A stretch of DNA of 60,664 nucleotides from Bacteroidales bacterium (lineage in GTDB: Bacteria; Bacteroidota; Bacteroidia; Bacteroidales; WCHB1-69), in contig JAFZKY010000031.1 in the NCBI GenBank assembly GCA_017551725.1, forward strand, positions 1 to 60,664. The letters are read 5' to 3'. The position numbers were made by a program, and so were the translations under genes. Shown piece by piece: positions 1-7,523 of the stretch (the stretch's first letter is position 1; each line of letters begins with the position of its first letter). The notes under the pieces were generated by a model that saw only the letters and a list, made by a program, of their open reading frames with translations, ran no database searches and had not been told where the DNA came from.

Positions 1-1601
1 GTGTTGATGGTCGGGGTATAGAAAGCTACCGCATTGTCGCCGTAGGTCACGGTGTACCAAGTGTTGCTGCTGACGGAATTTTGTTGGATATAGGATTGGT
101 TGTAAGTAGCGCCGTTCTCGATGCCGCCCACGGCGATGATCACGCCGCCGTTGACATACACTTTCTTCTGCTCCTCGCTGTTGGCATCGATGGCCACTTC
201 GGGCGATGAAGCACCGATGGCATAGACGAGACCGCCGTTGAGATAGCAGTTGCCGTTGGCGTCGAGGCCGTCGTTGTTGGTGGCACGGGCATAGACATAG
301 CCGTCGGAAATGGTAAGGTTCTGTGCCGAATTGATGGCATCATCGTAAGCATTGACATATATCTCACCACCCTCAATGTTAAGGTGGTTCTTGCTCTCGA
401 TGCCCTCCCCGTTTGTGCCGCTGGTGGTCACCTTGACGTTGCCGCCACTGATGACCATGCCGCCGCTGTAGTTATAGCTGTTGCCGCTCTGCGTCTTCAC
501 GCCGGCCTTGATGCCTTTGGGTGACGAGTAGTAATCGTTGCTCACGTTGTCGGTGTTACCCATATAGTTGGTGTTCTCGGTGGTGCCGTTGTTGTAGTAG
601 AGACCGCCGCTGGTGGTGACCGTGATGTCGCCATCGGTGATGGTGAGCACACCGTCGCACTTCATACCCTTGCCACCCGAGCCAGTGGAGGTGAGGTTGA
701 AAGTGCCGCCGCTGATGTTCATGTTGCCGTCGCAACTCAGCCCGCAGGCTGCTTTCGTCTCCAAGTCGTCTTCATCCCAGGTGCCTTTGCCTGTCGTTGT
801 CACCGTGATGGTACCGCCTCCGATGTTCATGTCGCCGGCACACTTGATACCTTTGGCGGCAGTGGCGGTACTGGTAATGTTAATAGAACCTCCGCTGATG
901 TACATATTGCCAGAGTCTTCGTCTTCGTGGTTGACGGTTTCGCCGGTGGAGGTGTCGCCATCGAGGTCGCACTGGATACCGTCGTCACCTGTGCCACTTA
1001 TGGTGATGTTGCCGCTCTGCATAAGGAAATACTCGTTGCAGGAGATACCGTCACCCACAGCTGAAGTGATGTTGAGGGTGGCGTTCTTCAGGGTGATGTA
1101 CTCACCCGCCTTGATGCCGTGTTTCACGTTGCCCACGATGTTGAGCGTGCCCTGTTGCTTGAACTCGGCATGGCCTTTCACATAGAGACAGCCTTTCTGT
1201 GTGCCCGTAGCCGCATCGGTAAGCGAATTGGTCGTTCCGGTAATGACCTTCACATCAATGCGCTTGCCGTTCTGGATGTGTATGGCAGCACCGCTATAGA
1301 CGGGAGTCGCATTGATCAGCGTCAAGCCGTTAAGCTCGATGGTGGCTTTGTAGGAGCCCGACATATAGAATTCGCCGTCGGAGGAGGTGCCACTGAGGTT
1401 GTAGGTGATCTCGGTGGCCAAACTGTCGCTCTGCGCGATACTGACATGTGCCCCGCTCTGTGTGATAGTGAGATACTGGATGGCGATGCTGTCTGCGGTG
1501 ACGGTAGCCGAAGTTCCGCTGTAAACAACGCTGACATTCTGCGCTTCTGCTGCTACTGCCAACAGCGACAACGCAACGAGAAGGATCCTGATTTTCTTCA
1601 T
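1..1601 (-). CDS. Carbohydrate-binding beta-helix surface protein, DUF4353/Cthe_2159-like (3' end cut off by window)
   Basis: The reading frame is open from an ATG at 1601 to the left edge without a stop, so at least 533 residues are present and the C-terminus lies outside. The start MKKIRILLVALSLLAVAAEA is a signal peptide. The body is a ladder of short repeats in which phrases such as GNMNISGGTFNLTSTG, GDGISCNEYF and KGIKCAGDMNI recur with Gly, Asn, Thr and Ser turns, as expected of a right-handed beta-helix. This matches the DUF4353 (Cthe_2159) family, whose founding member binds cellulose and pectin-like polysaccharide; binding here is inferred from family only. A T9SS sorting domain could lie in the missing part. 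It is divergent from the ohrR operon. Confidence 0.8.
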   Translation of the reverse strand, partial: MKKIRILLVALSLLAVAAEAQNVSVVYSGTSATVTADSIAIQYLTITQSGAHVSIAQSDSLATEITYNLSGTSSDGEFYMSGSYKATIELNGLTLINATPVYSGAAIHIQNGKRIDVKVITGTTNSLTDAATGTQKGCLYVKGHAEFKQQGTLNIVGNVKHGIKAGEYITLKNATLNITSAVGDGISCNEYFLMQSGNITISGTGDDGIQCDLDGDTSTGETVNHEDEDSGNMYISGGSINITSTATAAKGIKCAGDMNIGGGTITVTTTGKGTWDEDDLETKAACGLSCDGNMNISGGTFNLTSTGSGGKGMKCDGVLTITDGDITVTTSGGLYYNNGTTENTNYMGNTDNVSNDYYSSPKGIKAGVKTQSGNSYNYSGGMVISGGNVKVTTSGTNGEGIESKNHLNIEGGEIYVNAYDDAINSAQNLTISDGYVYARATNNDGLDANGNCYLNGGLVYAIGASSPEVAIDANSEEQKKVYVNGGVIIAVGGIENGATYNQSYIQQNSVSSNTWYTVTYGDNAVAFYTPTIN

Positions 1602-1713
1602 AATAATGACGATTTTGTTATTTCTTATTCTTCTAATTCTCCGTACAATTTTTATGCTCATGGTTCCAATCCAATGAATTTCAACTGCAAAAAAAGCTTT
1701 TCTAACTGTTTCT

Positions 1714-1829
1714 GTAAATAACGTATCGGTGGTTTTGTTTAACAATATTTCCGACAGCATCATTTTTTCAGTCGCTACTTCCGCCGGGAGACGGGGATGT
1801 CGCCCACCGAGTTCCGCGAAAGGAAATAA
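1714..1829 (+). pseudogene. Remnant of the C-terminal helix-turn-helix end of an AraC-family regulator, frameshifted
   Basis: Read from about 1729, the frame gives FNNISDSIIF and then loses sense at a run of six T (1763-1768). Shifting frame there gives SRYFRRETGMSPTEFRERK and a stop at 1827-1829. Joined, this is the typical end of an AraC/XylS DNA-binding domain (GF-N-x-S-x-F-SRxFRRxxGxSPxEFR). No intact upstream domain is visible in 1602-1728. The rest of 1602-1898 is AT-rich, with no gene that I can support. I infer a decayed regulator gene. Confidence 0.7.
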
Positions 1830-1898
1830 CAGAGGTATGAGACGCGCCGACAGGCGCAATATCTTCGGGTCGCGATTTTTTTTTCATCTTTTTTCAAA

Positions 1899-1947
1899 AT
1901 ATCGTTCACGATATAAAAATATTTTGTATCTTTGCATCGTGAACGAT
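1899..1947 (+). promoter_or_regulatory. Promoter with two palindromic operator-like sites for the ohrR operon
   Basis: A perfect inverted repeat ATATCGT-TC-ACGATAT occupies 1899-1914 and a second, ATCGT-GA-ACGAT, occupies 1936-1947. Their centres are 35 bp apart. A Bacteroidota -7 box TATCTTTG (1927-1934) lies between them, and the second site covers the expected transcription start. This layout is what autorepression by the MarR-type protein encoded 13 bp downstream would need. Binding is inferred. Confidence 0.75.
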
Positions 1948-1959
1948 ATAAATGAAACG

Positions 1960-2406
1960 ATGGCAGAGGAACAATTCAAATTAGAGAACCAACTTTGTTT
2001 CCGTCTCTACACGGCGGCGCGGTTGACCATGGGGGCATATCATCCGTATCTGGAACCGCTGGGCATCACCTATCCGCAATATCTCGTGCTGCTCGTGTTG
2101 TGGGAAAAGGACAAACGCCCCGTGTGTGATATCGGCAAACGGTTGCTCTTGGAAACCAACACCCTTACTCCGCTCTTGCAACGGATGGAGAAAGCGGGTT
2201 TGTTGACCCGCACGCGCGGTAAAGAGGACTCGCGCCAGCGTATCGTATCGCTTACGGGAAAGGGGCGCGCCATGCGACAGCAAGCGGCCGTCATCCATGA
2301 GAGTATGCGCAAGGAGGTTACGCTGAAATTGGGCGAGGAGAAAGAGATGATTCCCATGCTCGACAAATTGATTGAAGAATTACAAAGACTCAATAAACAA
2401 CATTAA
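1960..2406 (+). CDS. ohrR: OhrR-type MarR-family organic-peroxide-sensing repressor
   Basis: The protein has 148 residues and a MarR winged-helix fold. The N-terminus LENQLCFRLYTAAR followed by ITYPQYLVLLVLWE is the OhrR signature, with Cys13 in the place of the peroxide-sensing cysteine (Cys15 of the Bacillus protein) and Tyr27 and Tyr38 in the places of its two partner tyrosines. A second cysteine, Cys56, is not where two-cysteine OhrR proteins carry theirs. The ATG at 1960 was chosen because it starts the conserved region; an in-frame GTG at 1939 lies inside the second operator. OhrR proteins normally repress a peroxidase gene, ohr, but none is adjacent. The next gene starts 12 bp downstream, so it probably controls that ferritin-like gene. 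Confidence 0.85.
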   Translation: MAEEQFKLENQLCFRLYTAARLTMGAYHPYLEPLGITYPQYLVLLVLWEKDKRPVCDIGKRLLLETNTLTPLLQRMEKAGLLTRTRGKEDSRQRIVSLTGKGRAMRQQAAVIHESMRKEVTLKLGEEKEMIPMLDKLIEELQRLNKQH

Positions 2407-2417
2407 AATTTAGTATT

Positions 2418-2873
2418 ATGGAAAAACAGAAAACTATCGAAGCATTACAGTTTTTCGTGACCGGCCTCTCCGAAGGCGCATTTGTGCACAAAATGCAGGG
2501 ACAAATCTTCAATTCTGAAGGATTCACCAAACTCGGACAGAAGTACATCGACCATTTCAATGAGGAGATGGGCTGGGTTGAGAAGTTTACAGAGCGCATT
2601 CTCGACCTTGGCGGAGAAATCAAGTTCGAAGGCATGAAGAGCCGCGACCTTATCTGCGACCCCATCGAGTATATCAAAGCCGACCTCGCCATTCAAGTTC
2701 AAGGTGTGGACATCCTTCGCAAATGCATAGCAACCTTGGTCGATGACCCGACCACGTACGACATCTTGAAAGCTTACCTGCTCGATGAAGAGGAAGACTT
2801 GTATTGGAGCGAGGGCGCATTGGATCTCATCGAAAAGATTGGCAAACAGAACTGGCTGTTTATGCAAGTGTAA
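2418..2873 (+). CDS. Bacterioferritin-like four-helix protein with degenerate diiron site
   Basis: This 151-residue, all-helical protein aligns by eye with bacterioferritin: DHFNEEMGWVEKFTERILDLGG matches the helix carrying the haem Met and iron ligands, and DLAIQVQGVDILRKCI and LLDEEEDLYW match the later helices. The haem-type Met is kept (Met51), but ligand positions appear changed: Trp53 for His54, Gln93 for Glu94 and Asp127 for His130 (E. coli numbering second). Ordinary ferroxidase activity is therefore doubtful. It is the second gene of the ohrR operon, which suggests a role in peroxide or metal stress. The family assignment is firm at fold level only. Confidence 0.7.
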   Translation: MEKQKTIEALQFFVTGLSEGAFVHKMQGQIFNSEGFTKLGQKYIDHFNEEMGWVEKFTERILDLGGEIKFEGMKSRDLICDPIEYIKADLAIQVQGVDILRKCIATLVDDPTTYDILKAYLLDEEEDLYWSEGALDLIEKIGKQNWLFMQV

Positions 2874-2895
2874 ACCACCAATAAACGTTGAGATT

Positions 2896-3069
2896 ATGAA
2901 AGAGAAAGTATTACAAGCCATGCGTGAGTTCGGTGCTCCCGTCAACGCAGGCAAAATCGCTGAGATTACAGGTATCGACCGCAAGGAGGTTGACAAAGCC
3001 TTTGCCGAACTGAAAAAGGAGGGTGCCATCGTGTCCCCCGTCCGCTGCAAATGGGAACCCACAAAGTAA
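2896..3069 (+). CDS. Small winged-helix/HTH protein
   Basis: The ATG at 2896 gives a 57-residue protein, MKEKVLQAMREFGAPVNAGK and onward, containing a single helix-turn-helix (AGKIAEITGIDRKEVDKAFAEL) and ending SPVRCKWEPTK. Similar tiny HTH proteins occur in Bacteroidota and archaea; the regulated genes are unknown to me. It follows the ferritin-like gene by 22 bp and is followed by a terminator, so it looks like the last gene of the ohrR operon. Its small size leaves room for little beyond DNA binding or a protein contact. Confidence 0.7.
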   Translation: MKEKVLQAMREFGAPVNAGKIAEITGIDRKEVDKAFAELKKEGAIVSPVRCKWEPTK

Positions 3070-3143
3070 TCATATCTGAGGGCTATGAGAACCTGGAGAT
3101 GAAGCGGGTGATGAAACTATAAGTCTTATAGTGATTGACTACA

Positions 3144-3174
3144 AAGTCGCGGTCTCCGGGCTGCGACTTTTTTT
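3144..3174 (+). terminator. Rho-independent terminator of the ohrR operon
   Basis: AAGTCGC at 3144-3150 pairs with GCGACTT at 3163-3169, and a T run follows. A -7-like box (TACTTTTG, 3176-3183) for the next gene starts right after it. Confidence 0.7.
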
Positions 3175-3188
3175 GTACTTTTGCCACT

Positions 3189-3473
3189 ATGAATCCTGAA
3201 GAAACCCGCATATTGGAATTCGACGCGGTAATCCTTCAAAACGAAGGGATGGACGCCGCCTACGTGGAGGTGCCGTTCGACATCAAGGTGTTGTTCGGCA
3301 AAGGTCGATTGTTGGTACACGCCACCTTTGACGGGATACCCTACGACGGCCAAATCGTGAAGATGGGGACGCCGTGCTACATTATCGGGGTACGGAAGGA
3401 CATCCGCAAACAGATTGACAAGAGCTTCGGCGACACCGTACACGTCACATTTCACGAACGGAAAAAACAATAA
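3189..3473 (+). CDS. DUF1905 domain protein, copy 1
   Basis: This 94-residue protein consists of one DUF1905 domain ([20 protein letters not shown] to [10 protein letters not shown]), a small beta fold of unknown function. It is nearly identical to the product at 6733-7017, and a 32-codon fragment of a third copy lies at 5318-5416. The ATG at 3189 sits just after a -7-like box. After the stop, the next 30 bp match the DNA following copy 3, including the first eight codons of the membrane protein gene found there. This copy is therefore one arm of a segmental duplication. Confidence 0.85.
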   Translation: MNPEETRILEFDAVILQNEGMDAAYVEVPFDIKVLFGKGRLLVHATFDGIPYDGQIVKMGTPCYIIGVRKDIRKQIDKSFGDTVHVTFHERKKQ

Positions 3474-3484
3474 TCATTCAGGTT

Positions 3485-3517
3485 ATGAACTGGACAATCA
3501 TCATTAATGGAGATTGA
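3485..3517 (+). pseudogene. Truncated 5' end of the membrane protein gene duplicated from 7029
   Basis: ATGAACTGGACAATCATCAT at 3485 is identical to the start of the gene at 7029. Identity ends at 3506, where the sequence runs into unrelated DNA and a TGA at 3515. Only MNWTIIINGD could be made. It marks the right-hand breakpoint of duplicated segment 1. Confidence 0.85.
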
Positions 3518-3611
3518 TACAGACAAATGGTCGCTTTTCGCAGAGCATTCACACGATATCAAAAAAAATGTATTTTTGCGCATCATTGGATATTGATTTA
3601 ACCGTATTAAA

Positions 3612-4439
3612 ATGAGCAATCAAGACTTTTGGCATAGCATCCATTCGATTATTGACGGGGGCTTCACTGCCAACGGTCTGTCAAAATTAGAGTCGTATGC
3701 AGAACAATTCATCACACAACGGCTTGTATATAAGCGATTTTCACCGGCAGAACAGTATGGCTGCTCAATGGGAGGCTTTACGAATGTCATTGCATCCCTA
3801 CTCGCGGGAGCAGAAACTGCAGCAGATAGAGATGCTGCACCGGATGTCGGCGGCTTCAAAAGAGAAATCCAACGCGGAGCGAAGCAGGCTAAGTTTATAG
3901 AGCAATGGGCGAGGACTGTAGGTTGTTGGACTGAATGTGTCGAAGATGCTCTATCTCGCTTATTAGGCGACCAGATTGCAGAAGGCGGAGAAGCCAAAGT
4001 TTACGACCACGGCGCCACATTGGTAAAAGCCATTGGGCTTGACTATTTTATCCAACCCATTTTGGCACTTGACCGCATTTCGCTGCATAACACTTATTTC
4101 CCTGAAACTAAACTGAAAGTGTTGGGATTTGGACGCTCAACAGGCGGAGACTTCAAGATTGTGGTGGAGCAGCCATTTATTGAAGGGGAGCATATGACGG
4201 ATGAAGAAATTGCTTTGTTTGCTGAAAACATTGGATTCGAACTCATCAATCCAAAAAATTGGACTTTTGCCACTCCTGAAATCTATTTGAGTGACCTCCA
4301 CGATGAAAATGTGATACGCTCGAAAGAAGGAAACATTTTCGTAGTGGATTGCGATATTAGGATAAATACGCCAGGGTTGAGATGTGGAGGGGTACGCAGT
4401 TTGACCACTGAAGTTGAGATAAACAATGGTGACAACTAA
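3612..4439 (+). CDS. Orphan kinase-like protein of the polyvalent-protein kinase family
   Basis: In this 275-residue protein the N-terminal 120 residues resemble the leader of polyvalent-protein kinases (family-typical ASLLAG and EIQRGAKQAKFIEQWA blocks). A kinase core follows: glycine loop GGEAKVY (125-131), candidate ATP lysine K139, hinge-like VEQPFIEG, catalytic loop DLHDENV with D228, and a metal-binding VVDCD at 244-248. Such kinases are usually found inside large proteins of phages and conjugative elements; this one stands alone. A -7 box TATTTTTG lies at 3571-3578. The gene sits between duplicated DUF1905 copies, which suggests it was acquired. Its substrate is unknown, and activity is inferred from the motifs. 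Confidence 0.65.
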   Translation: MSNQDFWHSIHSIIDGGFTANGLSKLESYAEQFITQRLVYKRFSPAEQYGCSMGGFTNVIASLLAGAETAADRDAAPDVGGFKREIQRGAKQAKFIEQWARTVGCWTECVEDALSRLLGDQIAEGGEAKVYDHGATLVKAIGLDYFIQPILALDRISLHNTYFPETKLKVLGFGRSTGGDFKIVVEQPFIEGEHMTDEEIALFAENIGFELINPKNWTFATPEIYLSDLHDENVIRSKEGNIFVVDCDIRINTPGLRCGGVRSLTTEVEINNGDN

Positions 4440-4566
4440 ATATCTTTGTGTTAAGCCATCGAGAAAGATTTTGTCACCCGTCAATTTCGTTTGCAATGCA
4501 CAGACCGCAACTCGGGCGGAAGTTTGGGTGACGGCTTTTTTGCATTTTTGCCGAAAAAAATATGTT

Positions 4567-5262
4567 ATGAATCACGAAGAATGTCTGATTTGCGGGGCGC
4601 CACTAGAGTATCTTGAACAAGATACGCAGATGGTGTGCGTAATCTGCCACAAGAAAGAGAATAGCAAGACCCGCTGCGTTAACGGCCATTACGTCTGCTC
4701 GGAATGCCACACGGCGGGGATGGACACCATCGTCGGCCTCTGTTTAGCAGAATCGTCGAGAAATCCCGTCGAAATCATCAACAAGATGATGGAGTTGCCG
4801 TTCTGCCATATACACGGTCCTGAGCACCATGTGATGGTGGGTGCCGCGCTGCTGACGGCGTACAAGAATGCCGGCGGGGAGATCGATCTGCCCAAAGCTC
4901 TTGCGGAGATGATGAACCGCGGCAAACAGGTTCCTGGTGGAGCCTGCGGGTTCTGGGGCGCCTGTGGTGCGGGCATCAGCTCGGGTATGTTCGTCTCCAT
5001 CATCGCCAAATCCACTCCATTGTCGCAAGAACTATTCTCTTTGCCGCACTGGATGACGGCCAAGTCGCTCAGTGCGATTGGCAATATTGGCGGACCGCGC
5101 TGCTGCAAGCGCGACTCCTACCTCTCCATTCTCTCCGCCATAGATTTCGTGAAGGAACATTTCGGCATCGAGATGGATAAACCGCATATCGTCTGCCATT
5201 ATTCGAGCCGCAACAACCAGTGCATCGGCAAGAGGTGCCCATTTTCGAAAGCAAACGAATAA
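4567..5262 (+). CDS. DUF5714 cysteine-rich protein
   Basis: The 231-residue protein starts with Cys-rich pairs typical of metal knuckles (CLICGAPL, CVICHKK, CVNGHYVCSECH), followed by a conserved helical body with PFCHIHGPEHHVMVGAALL, GGACGFWGACGAG and GGPRCCKRD, and ends CHYSSRNNQCIGKRCPF. This is the DUF5714 pattern known from anaerobes and methanogens; its biochemical role is not established. The many Cys and His residues suggest a metal or Fe-S site. The ATG at 4567 begins conserved sequence; the upstream extension has no family character. It stands alone between the kinase gene and a truncated DUF1905 copy. Confidence 0.7.
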   Translation: MNHEECLICGAPLEYLEQDTQMVCVICHKKENSKTRCVNGHYVCSECHTAGMDTIVGLCLAESSRNPVEIINKMMELPFCHIHGPEHHVMVGAALLTAYKNAGGEIDLPKALAEMMNRGKQVPGGACGFWGACGAGISSGMFVSIIAKSTPLSQELFSLPHWMTAKSLSAIGNIGGPRCCKRDSYLSILSAIDFVKEHFGIEMDKPHIVCHYSSRNNQCIGKRCPFSKANE

Positions 5263-5317
5263 AGTTTTTGTTTTCAAGAAAGGTTGTATTTTTGCAGCGT
5301 CTTTTGAATAAAACAAG

Positions 5318-5416
5318 ATGACATATTTGGAATTCGACGCGGTGATCCTGCAAAACGAAGATATGGACGCCGCTTGCGTGGAGGTGCCGTATGACATCAA
5401 GGCGTTGTTCGGATAA
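5318..5416 (+). pseudogene. Truncated DUF1905 copy 2 (32 codons)
   Basis: The frame encodes [20 protein letters not shown] and continues to a stop after ALFG at 5416. Its DNA is closer to copy 3 than to copy 1 (it shares the gcggtgatcctgcaaaacga block) and breaks off abruptly at 5413. It keeps its own -7 box TATTTTTG (5287-5294). The product would lack two thirds of the domain. Confidence 0.85.
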
Positions 5417-5421
5417 TGAAT

Positions 5422-5449
5422 AATGTTGCGTATAGACAACATTTTTTTT
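5422..5449 (+). terminator. Terminator-like hairpin after DUF1905 copy 2
   Basis: AATGTTG (5422-5428) pairs with CAACATT (5437-5443) and the stem runs into eight T. A -7 box TATTTTTG at 5481-5488 then serves the ATPase gene. Confidence 0.6.
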
Positions 5450-5508
5450 AGATAATGCTGTTTGCGGGCAACATTTTTATTATTTTTGCACCGCAAAACT
5501 GATTCTTT

Positions 5509-6720
5509 ATGGATGCATTGTTTAGAAAAAGCGATAGACTGCTGGCCAATACCTCAATGGAAATCATCCGGGAAAAGATGGATGAGATTCATTGGAATTC
5601 ACAGCTTATAAGCATTATAGGGGCAAAAGGTGTGGGCAAATCCACGCTCATCAAGCAGTATCTGAAACAAAATTTTGAACTTGGAGACCGACGTGTGTTG
5701 TATTGCTCGGCTGACACGGTTGACTTTTCCATGCGCACACTGGTGGGTCTGGCAGAGGAATTCGTGATTCACGGCGGTGAGTTGTTGGTAATTGACGAAA
5801 TTCACAAATACCATTCCGCCACTTCGGATTGGAGTCGTGAAATTAAGGAAATCTACGAATTGTTCCCTGATTTGAAGATGATTGTGAGCGGGTCCTCTCT
5901 GCTTCGGCTGAAGGAGGGAGACGCAGACCTCTCGCGTCGTGTCATCAAATATACCATGTCTGGACTGTCTTTCCGCGAAGCACTCCGCTTCTATCATGGC
6001 TTGACATTTCCAATATGGTCACTGGAAGATATTTTGGCTCATCCCTACGACCTGTGGCAGATGGTTTCATCGAAATGCAAACCCATCGTTCTGTTCAAGG
6101 AATACTTGGAGAAGGGTTATTATCCTTTCCTGCTGGAAGGTGAGGGTGAGTACTACACGAGAATTGAACAGGTAGTAAACTATATCATCGAAACTGAGTT
6201 GCCTCAGATTTGCAAGGTTGATGTGGCCAACGTAAGGAAAATACAAGCACTCATCTCCCTGATTTGTGGCGAGGTGCCTTTTGAGCTGAATGCCAATAAG
6301 ATTGCCTCCGCCCTTGAAATCGGACGTGACACAGTGGTGGAATACTTCAAGTATCTTGGCGACGCAAAGGTGTTGAACCTGTTGTATTCCGACAAGAAGA
6401 AGATCGGGAAACTGACCAAGCCCGACAAAATCTATATGGAAAATACCAATTTGATGTATGCTCTTGTCCCAACAAAGATAGATGTCGGCACCTTGCGCGA
6501 GACCTTTGCCGTGGGAAGTCTTTCCGAATCACATGACGTTGAATACAGCAAGACCCAAGGCGATTTCAAGGTGGATAATAAGTACACCTTTGAGATTGGC
6601 GGTCGCAGCAAAAACTTCTCACAGATTGCGGGTGTGAAAGATTCATACGTCTTTGCAGATGATTGGGATATGCCCGACGGTGCCAAGCTTCCTTTGTGGA
6701 TGCTGGGATTCCTATATTAA
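5509..6720 (+). CDS. AAA ATPase with DUF4143 C-terminus
   Basis: The 403-residue protein has a Walker A motif GAKGVGKST (38-46), a Walker B motif LLVIDEIHKY (about 91-100) and a sensor-like LKMIVSGSSLL, as in the AAA_14 family. A winged-helix-like middle follows, then a DUF4143 tail with the typical EIGGRSK and YVFADDW elements. These stand-alone ATPases are abundant and multicopy in Bacteroidota, often on variable loci, and their function is not known. The gene separates truncated DUF1905 copy 2 from full copy 3, with about 86 bp of DUF1905 sequence present on both sides, so it probably inserted here with duplication of flanking DNA. Confidence 0.85.
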   Translation: MDALFRKSDRLLANTSMEIIREKMDEIHWNSQLISIIGAKGVGKSTLIKQYLKQNFELGDRRVLYCSADTVDFSMRTLVGLAEEFVIHGGELLVIDEIHKYHSATSDWSREIKEIYELFPDLKMIVSGSSLLRLKEGDADLSRRVIKYTMSGLSFREALRFYHGLTFPIWSLEDILAHPYDLWQMVSSKCKPIVLFKEYLEKGYYPFLLEGEGEYYTRIEQVVNYIIETELPQICKVDVANVRKIQALISLICGEVPFELNANKIASALEIGRDTVVEYFKYLGDAKVLNLLYSDKKKIGKLTKPDKIYMENTNLMYALVPTKIDVGTLRETFAVGSLSESHDVEYSKTQGDFKVDNKYTFEIGGRSKNFSQIAGVKDSYVFADDWDMPDGAKLPLWMLGFLY

Positions 6721-6732
6721 TCTACATTATCC

Positions 6733-7017
6733 ATGAGCATCGAAGAAACCCGCATATTGGAATTCGACGCGGTGATCCTGCAAAACGAAGATATGGATGC
6801 CGCTTATGTGGAAGTGCCGTTTGACATCAAGGCGTTGTTCGGCAAAGGCAGACTATTGGTACACGCCACTTTCGACGGAGTACCCTACGACGGCCAAATC
6901 GTGAAGATGGGGCCGCCGTGCTACATTATCGGCATACGGAAGGACATCCGCAAACAGATCGGCAAGGGCTTCGGCGACATTGTTCACGTCACATTTTACG
7001 AACGGAAAGGAAAATAA
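6733..7017 (+). CDS. DUF1905 domain protein, copy 3
   Basis: Another 94-residue DUF1905 protein, starting [20 protein letters not shown]. It differs from copy 1 at roughly ten residues. It begins 12 bp after the ATPase stop, probably co-transcribed with it, and is followed 11 bp later by the intact membrane protein gene, which appears to be the original two-gene arrangement. Function unknown. Confidence 0.85.
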   Translation: MSIEETRILEFDAVILQNEDMDAAYVEVPFDIKALFGKGRLLVHATFDGVPYDGQIVKMGPPCYIIGIRKDIRKQIGKGFGDIVHVTFYERKGK

Positions 7018-7028
7018 TCACTCAAACT

Positions 7029-7523
7029 ATGAACTGGACAATCATCATTATTGAAACAATAATTCTAACGGCAGCTTTTACGGCCATGATCCTGATCCCG
7101 CTGGTCAAAAATCCCGTGTGGTGGATTGCGGACTATCCCGAGGACATTCAGGAAGAGTATTTCAAAACACATGAACGCATACCGTCGAAGTTCTTCACGC
7201 CCACCGTCTTACTAAAGAAAGGTATGGCGCTGCTTATCGCTCTCGCACTGTTGCTTGTGGTGGTCAAGTTGGCCGGCGCATACGATTTCTGGTCGGCGTT
7301 GGCTGTAGGCTATGGTATATGGCTCTTCATCGACTGGTACGACTGCTTCTTCTTGGATTGGGTGCTTTTTGCGAACATGAAGTCTGTACGTCTGCCCGGC
7401 ACCGAGCACATGGACGAGGCGTATCATCAGAAGAAATATCACTTCATCCAATCCTGCTGGGGGATGTTGATTGGGCTGATCCCGTGCCTTATCGGCGCAG
7501 GGATTTATGCGTGGTTGTTTTAG
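7029..7523 (+). CDS. Small integral membrane protein, unknown function
   Basis: The 164-residue protein has an N-terminal membrane helix (WTIIIIETIILTAAFTAMIL), three further hydrophobic segments (about 60-80, 85-100 and 142-163) and a conserved-looking central WYDCFFLDWVLF stretch. The ATG at 7029 was chosen because the same start is repeated in the truncated duplicate at 3485. It is paired with a DUF1905 gene in both places, so the two products may work together. I do not recognise a named family. Confidence 0.7.
   Translation: MNWTIIIIETIILTAAFTAMILIPLVKNPVWWIADYPEDIQEEYFKTHERIPSKFFTPTVLLKKGMALLIALALLLVVVKLAGAYDFWSALAVGYGIWLFIDWYDCFFLDWVLFANMKSVRLPGTEHMDEAYHQKKYHFIQSCWGMLIGLIPCLIGAGIYAWLF

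Noticed and set aside
1729-1959. N-terminal extension of ohrR by 77 residues
   Set aside because: The extension translates the AraC remnant and the promoter and operator region; OhrR proteins begin at about the ATG at 1960.
3697-3900. 67-codon frame inside the kinase gene on the same strand
   Set aside because: The main frame keeps family-like sequence across the whole interval, so this is an out-of-frame shadow rather than evidence of a frameshift.
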